Assembly: GCA_018827375.1 (NCBI GenBank)
Contig: JAHJYW010000048.1
Coordinates: 124,001-188,000 of the forward strand
DNA length: 64,000 bases
DNA from: Alphaproteobacteria bacterium
Lineage (GTDB): Bacteria > Pseudomonadota > Alphaproteobacteria > Caulobacterales > Hyphomonadaceae
Direction of reading: 5' to 3'
The notes under the pieces were generated by a model. It made no database searches. It was not told where the DNA came from and was given only the letters and a program-made list of their open reading frames with translations. The stretch's first letter is position 1; the number at the start of each line of letters is the position of its first letter. Shown piece by piece: positions 17,429 through 25,670 of this stretch. Made by a program: the position numbers and the translations under genes.

Positions 17429-18217
17429 TCAGCCCGTCGGCAGTTCGGCGAATTGGGCAATCTCCGGCTGGCCCGTATGCGCCGTTGCGCCGCCATCAGC
17501 CACGATGATCGAACCCGTCACATAGGACGCCGCATCCGAGGCAAGGAAGGCGACGACATTGGCCATCTCTTCCGGCTGTGCGGCGCGCTGCATCGGGATG
17601 CGCCGTGTCCAGTCTTCCTTAAGGCCGGGTATCTGGTGCACGCCCGCCGTGATCGGTGTGTCGACGAGGCCGGGGCAAAGCGCGTTGACGCGAATGCCGT
17701 CGCGCGCATGGTCCACGGCCAGCGCCCGCGTATAGTTCACCACAGCGCCCTTGGCCGCATTATAGGCGGCAAAGCGATAATCCCCGCCAAGGCCCGAGAT
17801 CGACGCCGTGTTCACGATGGCGCTGCCCTGCGGCATGTGCGGGATGGCCGCGTGACAGGCATAGAACACCGAGTGCAGGTCCACCGCGATCACGTTTTCC
17901 CATGTCGCCGCATCCATCTCGACGCTGGTGCCATAGCTGCCGATGCCGGCATTGTTGAAGAGAAAGTCGATACGGCCATGGCTCTCCACCGCCGCCCGGA
18001 TAAGCGCGTCCATATCGGCCTGTTTCGACACATCGCATTTCACCGCCAGCGCCGTCGGCCCCAGGTCGCGGGCCAGCGAGCGCCCGCCCTCGTCGCCAAT
18101 ATCCGCCAGCACGACATGCGCGCCTTCACGCGCCATCAGGCGGGCCGTCGCGGCGCCAATGCCGGAGGCCGCGCCAGTGATGACGGCGACCTTGTTCTCA
18201 AATCTATTCATCGTCAT
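17429..18217 (-). CDS. short-chain dehydrogenase/reductase
   Basis: Classical SDR of 262 residues using NAD(P). Cofactor motif TGAASGIG at 14-21, NNAG at 88-91, catalytic Ser near 139 and Tyr152-x3-Lys156. Asp39 after the second strand (VVLADI) suggests NAD(H) preference. A C-terminal SYVTGSIIVADGGATA is typical of the FabG-like group. It starts nine bases downstream of the cupin stop and ends three bases before the dehydrogenase, so these are probably co-transcribed. Substrate unknown. Confidence 0.87.
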   Translation of the reverse strand: MTMNRFENKVAVITGAASGIGAATARLMAREGAHVVLADIGDEGGRSLARDLGPTALAVKCDVSKQADMDALIRAAVESHGRIDFLFNNAGIGSYGTSVEMDAATWENVIAVDLHSVFYACHAAIPHMPQGSAIVNTASISGLGGDYRFAAYNAAKGAVVNYTRALAVDHARDGIRVNALCPGLVDTPITAGVHQIPGLKEDWTRRIPMQRAAQPEEMANVVAFLASDAASYVTGSIIVADGGATAHTGQPEIAQFAELPTG

Positions 18218-18226
18218 CTGACGGGC

Positions 18227-18769
18227 TCAGGCCTTTGCGGCGCTGGGAGGCGTCTCATTGGCCCAGTCCGGGCAGCGGTCTGCCACGGCGCTGGCAATCT
18301 TCTGCCAGGCGGGCACGGTTTTCGCGAGAAACCTGATGTCGAAATCTTCTTGTCCGCGAAACTCCAGAACCTCGGCGCCTTCAGGGCCGGGCGTGTAGCG
18401 ATAGGCCTTGTTGGCGCCGACGAAAAAGCCGTCGCCCGCGCGCAGGGTTTCGGTGCCGAGTTGCAGGCTGCCAGCCACGACATAATAGAGGCAATCAACA
18501 TCATGCGTGTGCAGAGGAAGCGGGAAGCCGCTCTTGAACCAGGCATAGGTCAGGCTGAAGCCGGGTTGGGAGAAAAGTGTCTTCACCACATTGCCCTCGG
18601 CAAAGCCGGCTTCCAGTGCGACGCCGATGCCTGCTTCCAGTTCGGGCGTCATGTCGGCCACATCCATGTGCGCCGTCTCATCGAGCGAGGGGGCATCGGC
18701 TGTCCGGAATATCTGGAATCCGCCGCGGTTCACGGTGTTGGACTGTTCCTGGGTGGCTGTGTCGGGCAA
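18227..18769 (-). CDS. cupin-domain protein
   Basis: About 180 residues with a single cupin fold: metal-binding PLHTHDVDCLYYVVAGSLQLG and a second motif GDGFFVGANKAYRYTPGPEGAEVLEFR. Some residues usually binding metal (HxH, then Glu) are replaced by HTHDVD, so the site may be atypical. I prefer a TTG start at 18769 because GGAGG lies eight bases upstream; the frame is open to 18865, but the added Arg/Lys-rich residues would abut the TetR palindrome. It is the first gene of the group transcribed away from the TetR regulator, and so the likely target of that regulator. Confidence 0.72.
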   Translation of the reverse strand: MPDTATQEQSNTVNRGGFQIFRTADAPSLDETAHMDVADMTPELEAGIGVALEAGFAEGNVVKTLFSQPGFSLTYAWFKSGFPLPLHTHDVDCLYYVVAGSLQLGTETLRAGDGFFVGANKAYRYTPGPEGAEVLEFRGQEDFDIRFLAKTVPAWQKIASAVADRCPDWANETPPSAAKA

Positions 18770-18869
18770 AGCTGTTTCCTCCGTATCGGCCGTTTTCCGG
18801 CGCTTGCGACGGGCTTGTCTGGCGGGGGCCGCGTGCCGTCTTTCCGCTACGCTAACGCAAAGCACTAAA

Positions 18870-18885
18870 TAGTCAATATTGACTA
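18870..18885. promoter_or_regulatory. perfect palindrome, probable TetR operator
   Basis: TAGTCAATATTGACTA, a perfect 16-bp palindrome in the divergent region between the cupin-SDR-dehydrogenase-EthD group and the TetR gene. TTGAC, a -35-like hexamer start, is contained in both orientations, so occupancy could shut both promoters. It is strongly A/T-rich against its surroundings. Confidence 0.7.
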
Positions 18886-18940
18886 ATACGTGCAGTATTC
18901 CTGGTTGACGGCCCCCGTATCTCCCCGGTTAAGGTGATGC

Positions 18941-19594
18941 ATGGACACTCAGGCAAACACGCTTGCGCAGGCCCAGCCTGAACGCCGCCGCCGCACGCGC
19001 CGGGGCGAGGAAACGCGTCGCGCCCTGATCACCGCCGCCGTCGATTGCCTCAGCCGCACGGGCTATGCCGCCACCTCGGTTGAAACCGTCATGGCCGCTG
19101 CCGGTGTAAGCCGTGGCTCGGTGCTCAACCTTTTTCCAACCCGCCTCGCCCTCATGTCCGCCGCCGCCGATGCCGCGATGCGGGTGATGATGACCGACGC
19201 GCAGGCCCGTTACGAATCGATCAGCGACCCGGTCGCGAAATACCGCTCCATGTGCGACCTATTCTGGGAGACCCAGCAGAATCCGGTATCGTTCGCCATC
19301 ACGGAAATCCTGCTCGCCGCGCGCTGGGATGAGGCCCTCGCCGCCGAACTCAAGCCCATCGCCCAACGCGTCGAGATCGAGATCGACCGGGACGTTGCCG
19401 ACATCGCGGCCGCGGCCGGCGCAAAAGACGTAAATGCCTGCATCGTCCATGCCCGTATCCTGATCCTCAGCCTGCGCGGCATCACGATCGAGCTGATGTA
19501 CGATCCCGCCCGTGAGATCATGCGCCGCGCGCTCGACCTTATTCGCGCCGAGCACCAGTCGCATTGCGACGCGATGGGCATTCCTGCCAGCTGA
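18941..19594 (+). CDS. TetR family transcriptional regulator
   Basis: Ligand-responsive repressor of 217 residues. The N-terminal region RRGEETRRALITAAVDCLSRTGYAATSVETVMAAAGVSRGSVLNLFPTR is a TetR helix-turn-helix (about residues 17-66); the rest is an all-helical ligand domain. It is divergent from the cupin, SDR, dehydrogenase and EthD genes, with a perfect palindrome 56-71 bases upstream. An unusual LNLFPTR replaces the common LYHHFPSK-type ending of the recognition helix. Ligand unknown, probably the substrate of the divergent cluster or of the SRPBCC gene behind it. Confidence 0.88.
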   Translation: MDTQANTLAQAQPERRRRTRRGEETRRALITAAVDCLSRTGYAATSVETVMAAAGVSRGSVLNLFPTRLALMSAAADAAMRVMMTDAQARYESISDPVAKYRSMCDLFWETQQNPVSFAITEILLAARWDEALAAELKPIAQRVEIEIDRDVADIAAAAGAKDVNACIVHARILILSLRGITIELMYDPAREIMRRALDLIRAEHQSHCDAMGIPAS

Positions 19595-19681
19595 CGCGGC
19601 GGCACCGGCCCGCGGGCTTTGACAACCACGCCGCTCCACCACAATAGTTTCCCGCATGTCAGCACGCAGGGGGGACCAGTC

Positions 19682-20170
19682 ATGGCCAAGGCACTGAAAC
19701 AGCACAAACCGGTCGCCGAGCATTATCTCGAAGGCGCCAAGGGCACCATCGCGCACAAGTTCCCGTTTCCGGCCAGCGCCGTCTGGGCCGCCCTGCTTGA
19801 CGCCGAAGCCTGGACTGAATGGCTGCCGATCACCAAGGTCACCTGGACCAGCCCCCAGCCCTTCCGGGATGGCACGACCCGCACCGTGGAAGTCGGCGAT
19901 ATGGTCATCGAGGAATATTTCTTCCTCTGGGAGGAGGGCCGCCGCATGGCCTTCCGTTTTGACAAATCCAGCCTACCGATCTCTGCGGGAGTCGAGGATT
20001 ATGAGATCGTCGACGTGCTCGGTGGCTGCGAACTGCGCTGGACCGGGCGCGCCAGCGCCATCTTCCCGCTCGGCTTTCTCGTCACCAAGCAGCTCGCTGG
20101 CGGCATCAAGGCCGGCATGCCCAAGCTCGAAGCCCTGATTGCTGGCAACAAGGCGCGCTTCGGCCTCTAG
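19682..20170 (+). CDS. SRPBCC (START/Bet v1-like) family protein
   Basis: 162-residue protein with the SRPBCC polyketide-cyclase pattern: FPASAVWAALLDAEAWTEWLP near the N-terminus, EVGDMVIEEYFFLWEEGRRMAFRFD in the middle and a C-terminal amphipathic helix LVTKQLAGGIKAGMPKLEALI. These folds bind hydrophobic ligands. ATG at 19682 follows an AGGGGGG run; an upstream open frame from 19619 is not convincing. It follows the TetR gene by 87 bases and may be co-transcribed with it. It ends with a 4-base convergent overlap with the methyltransferase gene. Confidence 0.75.
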   Translation: MAKALKQHKPVAEHYLEGAKGTIAHKFPFPASAVWAALLDAEAWTEWLPITKVTWTSPQPFRDGTTRTVEVGDMVIEEYFFLWEEGRRMAFRFDKSSLPISAGVEDYEIVDVLGGCELRWTGRASAIFPLGFLVTKQLAGGIKAGMPKLEALIAGNKARFGL

Positions 20171-21003
20171 GCCCGGGCCGTGATTGTCCAGCAGGCCGCG
20201 TCAAAGCGCACCGTGTCTCCGTCGACATAGCGGTTGAATGCGGCGCGCACCGCTGTGCTCAACCGTTCGCGCGTCGCGGCATCGGCCCTGTTCAGGACAA
20301 CGCCCAGCGGTCCCATCTGCATGAGGTAATTGCGCAAGGCAGGTTCGGGCATCTCGCAAGCCACATCCACGGCCATGAAGCTCACGTCGCGCCAGCCGGC
20401 CGCTTCCAGGATCCCACGCACATGCGTGTCATCGGCAAAGGCGAACTGGCCCGGCCCCTCGGCCTTTCGCACTGGGAAGTCGGGGATCAGTTTCACCGCC
20501 GCGCGCTCGGCTGTCGTCATGAACGGGTTGTCCGCCGCGCTGCGCCACGCAATCACGTTCAGCCGACCGCCCGCGATTGCGGCCCGGCGCAGGTTTGCAA
20601 ACGCCGCCACGGGGTCGCGAAAGAACATCACGCCGAAGCGCGACACGATCATCTCGATGCTGGCATCGGCAAAGCCATGGTCCTGCGCATCTGCACAGAA
20701 GAATTGCGCCGTCGATCCGGCGGCTTCGGCCTTGGCCACGGCTGCGGCAATCATCGGCTCGGATATATCGACGCCTGCACACTCGGCCTCCGGCGCCGCC
20801 TCCGCCACGGCCAGCGTCGTCGCGCCCGTGCCACAGCCGACATCCAGCACCCGGCCACGGCAGCCTGCCGCAGCCTCGGCCAGCATCGCCTCGAAGGGCC
20901 GGAACATCGTGTCCAGCACGTCCTGGCCGCGCACCCAGGCTTCGCCCGCTGCGCCGTTCCACAATGTCTTCTGGTCGATGGCTGAAGGGGCCGCGTCGCT
21001 CAT
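20167..21003 (-). CDS. class I SAM-dependent methyltransferase
   Basis: 278 residues. The SAM-binding motif I is VLDVGCGTGATTLAVAEAAP, followed by GVDISEPMIAAA (motif II) and FADASIEMIVSRFGVMFFRDPVAAFANLRR, the UbiE/Methyltransf_11-like core. A GGAG sits upstream of the ATG. Substrate cannot be read from the sequence; similar proteins are usually annotated only as methyltransferases. It is adjacent to the Old Yellow Enzyme gene on the same strand, 65 bases downstream. Confidence 0.8.
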   Translation of the reverse strand: MSDAAPSAIDQKTLWNGAAGEAWVRGQDVLDTMFRPFEAMLAEAAAGCRGRVLDVGCGTGATTLAVAEAAPEAECAGVDISEPMIAAAVAKAEAAGSTAQFFCADAQDHGFADASIEMIVSRFGVMFFRDPVAAFANLRRAAIAGGRLNVIAWRSAADNPFMTTAERAAVKLIPDFPVRKAEGPGQFAFADDTHVRGILEAAGWRDVSFMAVDVACEMPEPALRNYLMQMGPLGVVLNRADAATRERLSTAVRAAFNRYVDGDTVRFDAACWTITARA

Positions 21004-21068
21004 CTTGTTCTCCTCGGGCTTGTCCCTAAAAGCACCACGCAGGCCGCCCGTTCAAGCGCTCCGCTGCA

Positions 21069-22214
21069 TCAGCTGACGGTGTCAGGTTCCAGCTTCACCT
21101 GAAGGTCATCATAGGCGCTCGTATCGTCGCCATCCTTGGCGAGATAGTTTGGCCAGGCGCGCATATAGTCCACAAACCTGGTGCTGAGGCCTTGCGCATT
21201 CAGCCAGGCTTCCGGCACGGGCAGGGGCGGCGACGCATAGGCGGCGTCCCGGCGCACGCGCTCGGGAAAGTCATGCCGCAGGATCGCCCCGCGCCCGATC
21301 ACCACGAAATCGCATCCCGCCTCCAGCACGCTCACCGCCGTTGCCGCATCCATGATCTTGCCCGCCGCGCCAAGGCGGATCTTGCCCCGGTCCAGCGCCG
21401 TGAACAGCGACACCAGCGTCTGGCCCTTGAAGGCCTCGTCCGAAGGCTCCTTGTTCACGTCCCAGGCCGACAGGTCGAAAAAGTCGATCACCTGCTCGGC
21501 AAACACGCGCTTGGTCACGGTCAGCATCTCGTCCAGCTCAAGGCCAAAGCGTTCTGGCGACAGGCGCAGACCAAGCTGGAAGTCAGGCCCCGTCGCGGCG
21601 CGAATACCGTCGACAATCTCGAACATCAGGCGCGCGCGGTTCTCCAGGCGGCCGCCATAGGTATCCTCCCGTTTGTTGATCTCCGCCGACAGGAATTGCG
21701 CGATGATATAACCATGCGCGCCGTGCACTTCCACGCCGTCAAACCCGGCCTTTTTCGCGCGCACTGCCGCTGCAATGAAATCATCGCGAAGCTGTTCCAC
21801 TTCCGCCAGCGTCAGGCCTCGCACGCCCTTGTCGTCCTGGTCCGACGGGCCAACCGGCACGCCGACAAGATCGGCTGGCGAGCGGTCACCCGCATGGTGC
21901 AGCTGCAACGACGAGACTGCGCCCTTGGCTTTCAGCCCGGCGGCCAGCCGCGTCAGGCCCTCTATATGTTCATCCGCGAATGCGCCGATCTGGCCGGGAA
22001 AGCCCTGACCCACGGCCTGCACATGTGCCGCCGCCGTCATCACCAGGCCAAAGCCGCCTGTCGCCCGCATGGTCAGCCAGTGATATTCCTCATCCGACAG
22101 CGTACCATCGGGATGGCTCTGCGTATTGGTCAGCGGCGCCAGCATGAAGCGGTTCTTCCACGCGGGCCCATGGGGAAGTGTCATTGTTTCAAACAGGGGA
22201 GCGGTTGTCATCAT
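21069..22214 (-). CDS. Old Yellow Enzyme family NADH:flavin oxidoreductase
   Basis: FMN TIM-barrel ene-reductase, 381 residues. Characteristic parts are KNRFMLAPLTNTQSHPDG at the N-terminus, LQLHHAGDRS, the catalytic region VEVHGAHGYIIAQFLSAEINKR-type loop (His, Tyr), NRARLMFEIVDGIRAATG, LRLSPERF and CDFVVIGRGAI near the end. Start is the double ATG at 22212-22214 with GAGG upstream; an open frame to 22508 has no coding character. Physiological substrate unknown; these enzymes reduce activated alkenes or 2,4-dienoyl compounds. Confidence 0.87.
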   Translation of the reverse strand: MMTTAPLFETMTLPHGPAWKNRFMLAPLTNTQSHPDGTLSDEEYHWLTMRATGGFGLVMTAAAHVQAVGQGFPGQIGAFADEHIEGLTRLAAGLKAKGAVSSLQLHHAGDRSPADLVGVPVGPSDQDDKGVRGLTLAEVEQLRDDFIAAAVRAKKAGFDGVEVHGAHGYIIAQFLSAEINKREDTYGGRLENRARLMFEIVDGIRAATGPDFQLGLRLSPERFGLELDEMLTVTKRVFAEQVIDFFDLSAWDVNKEPSDEAFKGQTLVSLFTALDRGKIRLGAAGKIMDAATAVSVLEAGCDFVVIGRGAILRHDFPERVRRDAAYASPPLPVPEAWLNAQGLSTRFVDYMRAWPNYLAKDGDDTSAYDDLQVKLEPDTVS

Positions 22215-22851
22215 GGGCCTCGTGGGTGGTCTGATCGGTTGCGAACGCCGCACGCTTGAGCCGCGCCGACTCACGCAAGATGGGCCCGCCCCCGCCAATG
22301 GCAACATATCGTGTTGGTTTAGCGGGGCTAAACTGGAATGACCTCGCGGTAGGGGCTGCGTCGCACCGCGCCCCGAATTGTAGGAAATCCCCCCACTTTT
22401 CCCCACCCCGTCCCACTGCGCGTATACTGCGCGGCATGCACCCGGCTCACGCTCATCTTTATGCGCACGTCCATGTCGTCGTCTGGCCATGTCTGGCTGT
22501 GGCTGCAATTGTGGAACCTGAACCGCTGGATGAAGGAGAGCGGGCAGGGCCTGCTCATTTCCGTCGACCGCTGCGGCACTATCTATGTGGACGCCATATC
22601 CGACGCGCCGGGGCAGGGGCCGCGCAGCATCAGCGCGCCCGTCTCGCCGCGCCTCGCGGCAGCGCTTTCAACTGAAATTGATATATCTCCGTATCCCCAG
22701 CTGCGCAGGGATCAGCCATCGCGCCGCGATTGCCCCGCAGCAGGCGCAGCGCTGGCTCGAAGGCTGCCAATCCCGGACACCTGACCCGCAATCCCATTCC
22801 CGAAACCCAAAACCAAACCCAAGCGCCCTCACAGGCGCCGCACGTGCAGGC
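22215..22851. other. 637-base stretch between Old Yellow Enzyme and truA genes
   Basis: No recognisable gene family. The left part (22215-22440) holds the divergent upstream region of the Old Yellow Enzyme gene and low-complexity C/G runs. The middle contains a plus-strand open frame with plausible codon use (22461-22784), and the right end is a short A/C-rich tail next to the truA stop. No RNA gene is seen. Confidence 0.5.
22461..22784 (+). CDS. hypothetical small protein, possibly frameshifted
   Basis: Not recognised. The first 70-75 codons show G/C-rich third positions and a protein-like segment WLWLQLWNLNRWMKESGQG then LLISVDRCGTIYVDAISDAPG. After about base 22680 the coding signal seems to move to another frame, in which QQAQRWLEGCQ appears, so the gene may carry a frameshift or the real end may differ. 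There is no clear ribosome binding site upstream. It stands between two minus-strand genes. It could equally be non-coding. Confidence 0.35.
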   Translation: MRTSMSSSGHVWLWLQLWNLNRWMKESGQGLLISVDRCGTIYVDAISDAPGQGPRSISAPVSPRLAAALSTEIDISPYPQLRRDQPSRRDCPAAGAALARRLPIPDT

Positions 22852-23589
22852 TCAGTCGTAATCCACTTTTTCGAGGAACAGCCCGTCCGGCGGTGAGACG
22901 GGCCCACAGGCCGTGCGGTCTGCCGCGTCCAGTATCTGCGTCATCCAGCGCGCGTCGCGCTTGCCACGCCCCACTTCCACCAGCGAGCCGACCATCGAGC
23001 GCACTTGACGGTGCAGGAAGCTCTGCGCTGACAGCGTGCATTCGATACGGTCGCCATAACGGGCGACATCAAACTTATCGAGCGTCTTGACCGGGCTGCG
23101 CGCCTGGCATTCCACATCGCGGAACGTGGTGAAGTCGTGCGTGCCCAGCAGCACCTGCGCCGCGTCGTGCATCCGGTTCGCGTCCAGCTTCGGCGAGATG
23201 CGCCACGCGAGACCGTTTTCCACCGTCAGGTTGGCGCGCCGGTTGATGATGACAAAGCGATAGTGGCGCGCCTTGGCGCTGAACCGCGCGTGGAACTCCT
23301 CGTCCACCTTTTCCGCCTTCAACACAGCAATCGGGTGGGGCCGCAAATGCGCGTTCAGCGCGTCGGCCACCTTGCCGGGGCGATCAATCGCAAAGTCGCA
23401 ATGCGCCACCTGTCCCATCGCGTGCACGCCGCTGTCCGTGCGCCCCGCGCCATAGATCTCGACAGGCCCGCCGTCCAGCGCCGCAGCGGCCTCTTCCAGT
23501 GCGCCCTGAACCGTCGGTTTGCCGGGTAGCCGCATCCAGCCCTGATAGGGCCCGCCATGATATTCAATGAGAAGCTTGTAACGGGCCAT
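22852..23589 (-). CDS. truA: tRNA pseudouridine(38-40) synthase
   Basis: Makes pseudouridine at positions 38-40 of tRNA anticodon arms. 245 residues. The catalytic aspartate is Asp52 in GAGRTDSGVHA; YKLLIEYHGGPYQGWMR, FHARFSAKARHYRFVI, GTHDFTTFRDVECQARSP and FLHRQVRSMVGSLVEVG are all family signatures. The ATG at 23589 begins MARYKLL; an upstream open frame lacks conservation. It lies two bases after the GNAT gene, in the order def-fmt-GNAT-truA. Confidence 0.95.
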   Translation of the reverse strand: MARYKLLIEYHGGPYQGWMRLPGKPTVQGALEEAAAALDGGPVEIYGAGRTDSGVHAMGQVAHCDFAIDRPGKVADALNAHLRPHPIAVLKAEKVDEEFHARFSAKARHYRFVIINRRANLTVENGLAWRISPKLDANRMHDAAQVLLGTHDFTTFRDVECQARSPVKTLDKFDVARYGDRIECTLSAQSFLHRQVRSMVGSLVEVGRGKRDARWMTQILDAADRTACGPVSPPDGLFLEKVDYD

Positions 23590-23591
23590 GG

Positions 23592-24083
23592 TTAGACAGT
23601 CTCGAAGGCTGCGGGATAGGTGAGCGTGCCGGACGCCGGCGCCGCATCGGTCAGCGCCCGCGTCATAAAGGCCGGCCCGTTCCACGGCGCCGCGAAATTG
23701 CACGCCATCTCGGCGGAAAAACCGAAGCGCGTATAATAGTCCGGGTGCCCCAGAACGAACACCCGTGTCTCGCCCGCGCCTTCCAGCGCCAGCAGCCCCG
23801 TGCGCACCAGCCCGCTGCCAACGCCTTGCTTCTGGCGCGCGGGCAGAACAGACATCGGCCCAAGGCCCACGGCCAGCGGCGCACCATCAATCTGGATGCG
23901 GAAGAACTGTACGTGGCCCACGATCTGGCTGTCATCATGCGCAATCAGCGACAGCACGCTGTCGCCATCCCGCTTCAGCCTGCGCACGATCTTGCCTTCG
24001 GCCGATTTGCCGAACGCCGCCGTGTTCAGCGCCGCGATCGCGTCAATCTCGTCATCATGGGCCGGGCGGATCCATACGCTCAT
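23592..24083 (-). CDS. GNAT family N-acetyltransferase
   Basis: 163 residues with the acetyl-CoA site LPARQKQGVGSGLVRTGLLALEGAG and the C-terminal VFVLGHPDYYTRFGFS motif shared by the YhbS-like group. Its start codon overlaps the fmt stop by one base, so translation is coupled to fmt. The substrate is unknown; YhbS-type proteins have been linked to small-molecule or tRNA modification without firm proof. The start [16 protein letters not shown] is preferred over an upstream open frame inside fmt. Confidence 0.82.
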   Translation of the reverse strand: MSVWIRPAHDDEIDAIAALNTAAFGKSAEGKIVRRLKRDGDSVLSLIAHDDSQIVGHVQFFRIQIDGAPLAVGLGPMSVLPARQKQGVGSGLVRTGLLALEGAGETRVFVLGHPDYYTRFGFSAEMACNFAAPWNGPAFMTRALTDAAPASGTLTYPAAFETV

Positions 24084-25036
24084 CAGCTCAGCACCGTGCC
24101 GGGCGCAATCGGCGTGCCGTTCAGGAACACGGCCGCCGTCATCGGGCCTTTGCCGGGTCGCTGCAGCTGGCTGATGCGAACCGCGCCGCCATCGCCGCAC
24201 GCCACCAGCAGCCGGTCGTCCAGCACCGTGCCCGGCGCCGCCCCGCCGGACGCGCCCGTCGCCTCGCTCATCAGCAGCTTCAGCCGCACAGGCTCTGCCT
24301 CGCCCTCCGGCGTCCAGTGGCAGATGGCACCGGGGAAGGGGGAGAGGCCGCGTATTTGGCAGTCCACCTCGGCGGCAGGCTTTGACCAGTCTATCGGCTG
24401 GTCCGCCGCCGTCAGCTTGCTGGCATACGTGTCGCCACCCTCCGGCTGCGCCACCGGCTTGAGTGATCCATCCGCCAGCCCGGCCAGCGCGCGGGGCGCC
24501 AGCTCGGCGGCCAGTTCCGCCAGCCGGTCGTGCAGATTGCCCGCCGTCGTCGCCGGCGTGATCGGTGTGCGCGACGAGGCCAGCACAGGCCCGGTATCAA
24601 GCCCGGCGTCCATCAGCATCGCGTCAATGCCGGTATCACTGTCGCCTGCCATAATCGCCCGCTGGATTGGTGCAGCGCCCCGCCAGCGCGGCAGGATCGA
24701 GGCATGCATGTTGAGGCAGCCCAGTCGCGGCGCATCCAGGATGGCCTGCGGCAGGATCAGCCCATAGGCGACCACCACGGCCGCATCGAGGCCAAGCGCC
24801 GCAAAGGCCTCCTGCTCCGGCGCCTGTTTCAGCGATTTCGGCGTGCGCACTTCAAGGCCGTGCTCTTCGGCCCAGGCCTGCACCGGCGTCTGTGTCAGCT
24901 TCTTGCCCCGTCCAGAGGGGCGCGGCGGCTGGGAATAGACGCAGGCGATCTCATGGCCCGCAGCGGCCAGCGCGGCAAGCACATCGACGGCAATCTGAGG
25001 GCTGCCCATGAAGGCAAGGCGGAGGGGTTTGGTCAT
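24083..25036 (-). CDS. fmt: methionyl-tRNA formyltransferase
   Basis: Formylates Met-tRNA(fMet) for initiation. 317 residues: an N-terminal formyltransferase domain with [19 protein letters not shown], a [14 protein letters not shown] segment, [22 protein letters not shown] (folate and catalytic region) and DTGPVL, then a C-terminal OB-like domain from about residue 205. It is paired with def 58 bases upstream, the usual arrangement. Confidence 0.95.
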   Translation of the reverse strand: MTKPLRLAFMGSPQIAVDVLAALAAAGHEIACVYSQPPRPSGRGKKLTQTPVQAWAEEHGLEVRTPKSLKQAPEQEAFAALGLDAAVVVAYGLILPQAILDAPRLGCLNMHASILPRWRGAAPIQRAIMAGDSDTGIDAMLMDAGLDTGPVLASSRTPITPATTAGNLHDRLAELAAELAPRALAGLADGSLKPVAQPEGGDTYASKLTAADQPIDWSKPAAEVDCQIRGLSPFPGAICHWTPEGEAEPVRLKLLMSEATGASGGAAPGTVLDDRLLVACGDGGAVRISQLQRPGKGPMTAAVFLNGTPIAPGTVLS

Positions 25037-25094
25037 CGTGCGGGGGTCTAGCGCGCCCGGCGCAGGCAATAAAGGAAAGATTGGCGCGTCGGCC

Positions 25095-25625
25095 TCAGGC
25101 GGCGTCTTCGCGCAGGCTGCGCAGCTTGGCCTTCTTCACCTTGTCGACGGCCCGCTGGCGCTTCAGGCGCGAGAGATAGTCGATGAACAGGGTGCCTTCG
25201 AGATGGTCCATCTCGTGCTGGATGCAGACCGCATAGAGGTCTTCTGCCCATTCCTCGATCTCGTTGCCATTATAATCCATGTAGCGGATGCGGCAGCGCT
25301 GCGAGCGTTCCACCTCGTCGAAAATGTCCGGCACGGAGAGGCAGCCCTCTTCATATGGCTGGGTCTCTTCCACGGTTTCGAGAATTTCCGGGTTCACGAA
25401 GAAGCGCGGCTGTGGCTCCTCGTCCTCACGGGCAAGGTCCATCACGATCACGCGCAGCGGCTCGCCGATCTGGATCGCGGCCAAGCCAATGCCGGGCGCA
25501 TCATACATGGTTTCCAGCATGTCATCCATCAGGGCGCGCACTGCGTCTGTGACGCCGCCTTCAACGGGTTTCGACACCTCTTTGAGGCGCGGGTCGGGTA
25601 CGGTGAGGATCTCGCGAATGGCCAT
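25095..25625 (-). CDS. def: peptide deformylase
   Basis: Removes the formyl group from new proteins. 176 residues with all three motifs: GIGLAAIQ at 45-52, EGCLSVP at 93-99 (metal ligand Cys95) and QHEMDH with ligands His137 and His141 and catalytic Glu138. An Arg/Lys-rich C-terminal tail follows residue 150. First gene of the def-fmt-GNAT-truA run. Confidence 0.96.
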   Translation of the reverse strand: MAIREILTVPDPRLKEVSKPVEGGVTDAVRALMDDMLETMYDAPGIGLAAIQIGEPLRVIVMDLAREDEEPQPRFFVNPEILETVEETQPYEEGCLSVPDIFDEVERSQRCRIRYMDYNGNEIEEWAEDLYAVCIQHEMDHLEGTLFIDYLSRLKRQRAVDKVKKAKLRSLREDAA

Positions 25626-25670
25626 AAGTGTCAGATATGAAGGGAAGGGCGTTTGGTCAACTGGTCTGCT

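Noticed and set aside
16163-18868. A 901-residue open frame on the plus strand
   Set aside because: It lies entirely antisense to four recognisable genes (EthD, dehydrogenase, SDR, cupin), has no family features, is rich in Arg/His/Gln, and reflects G/C-rich third positions.
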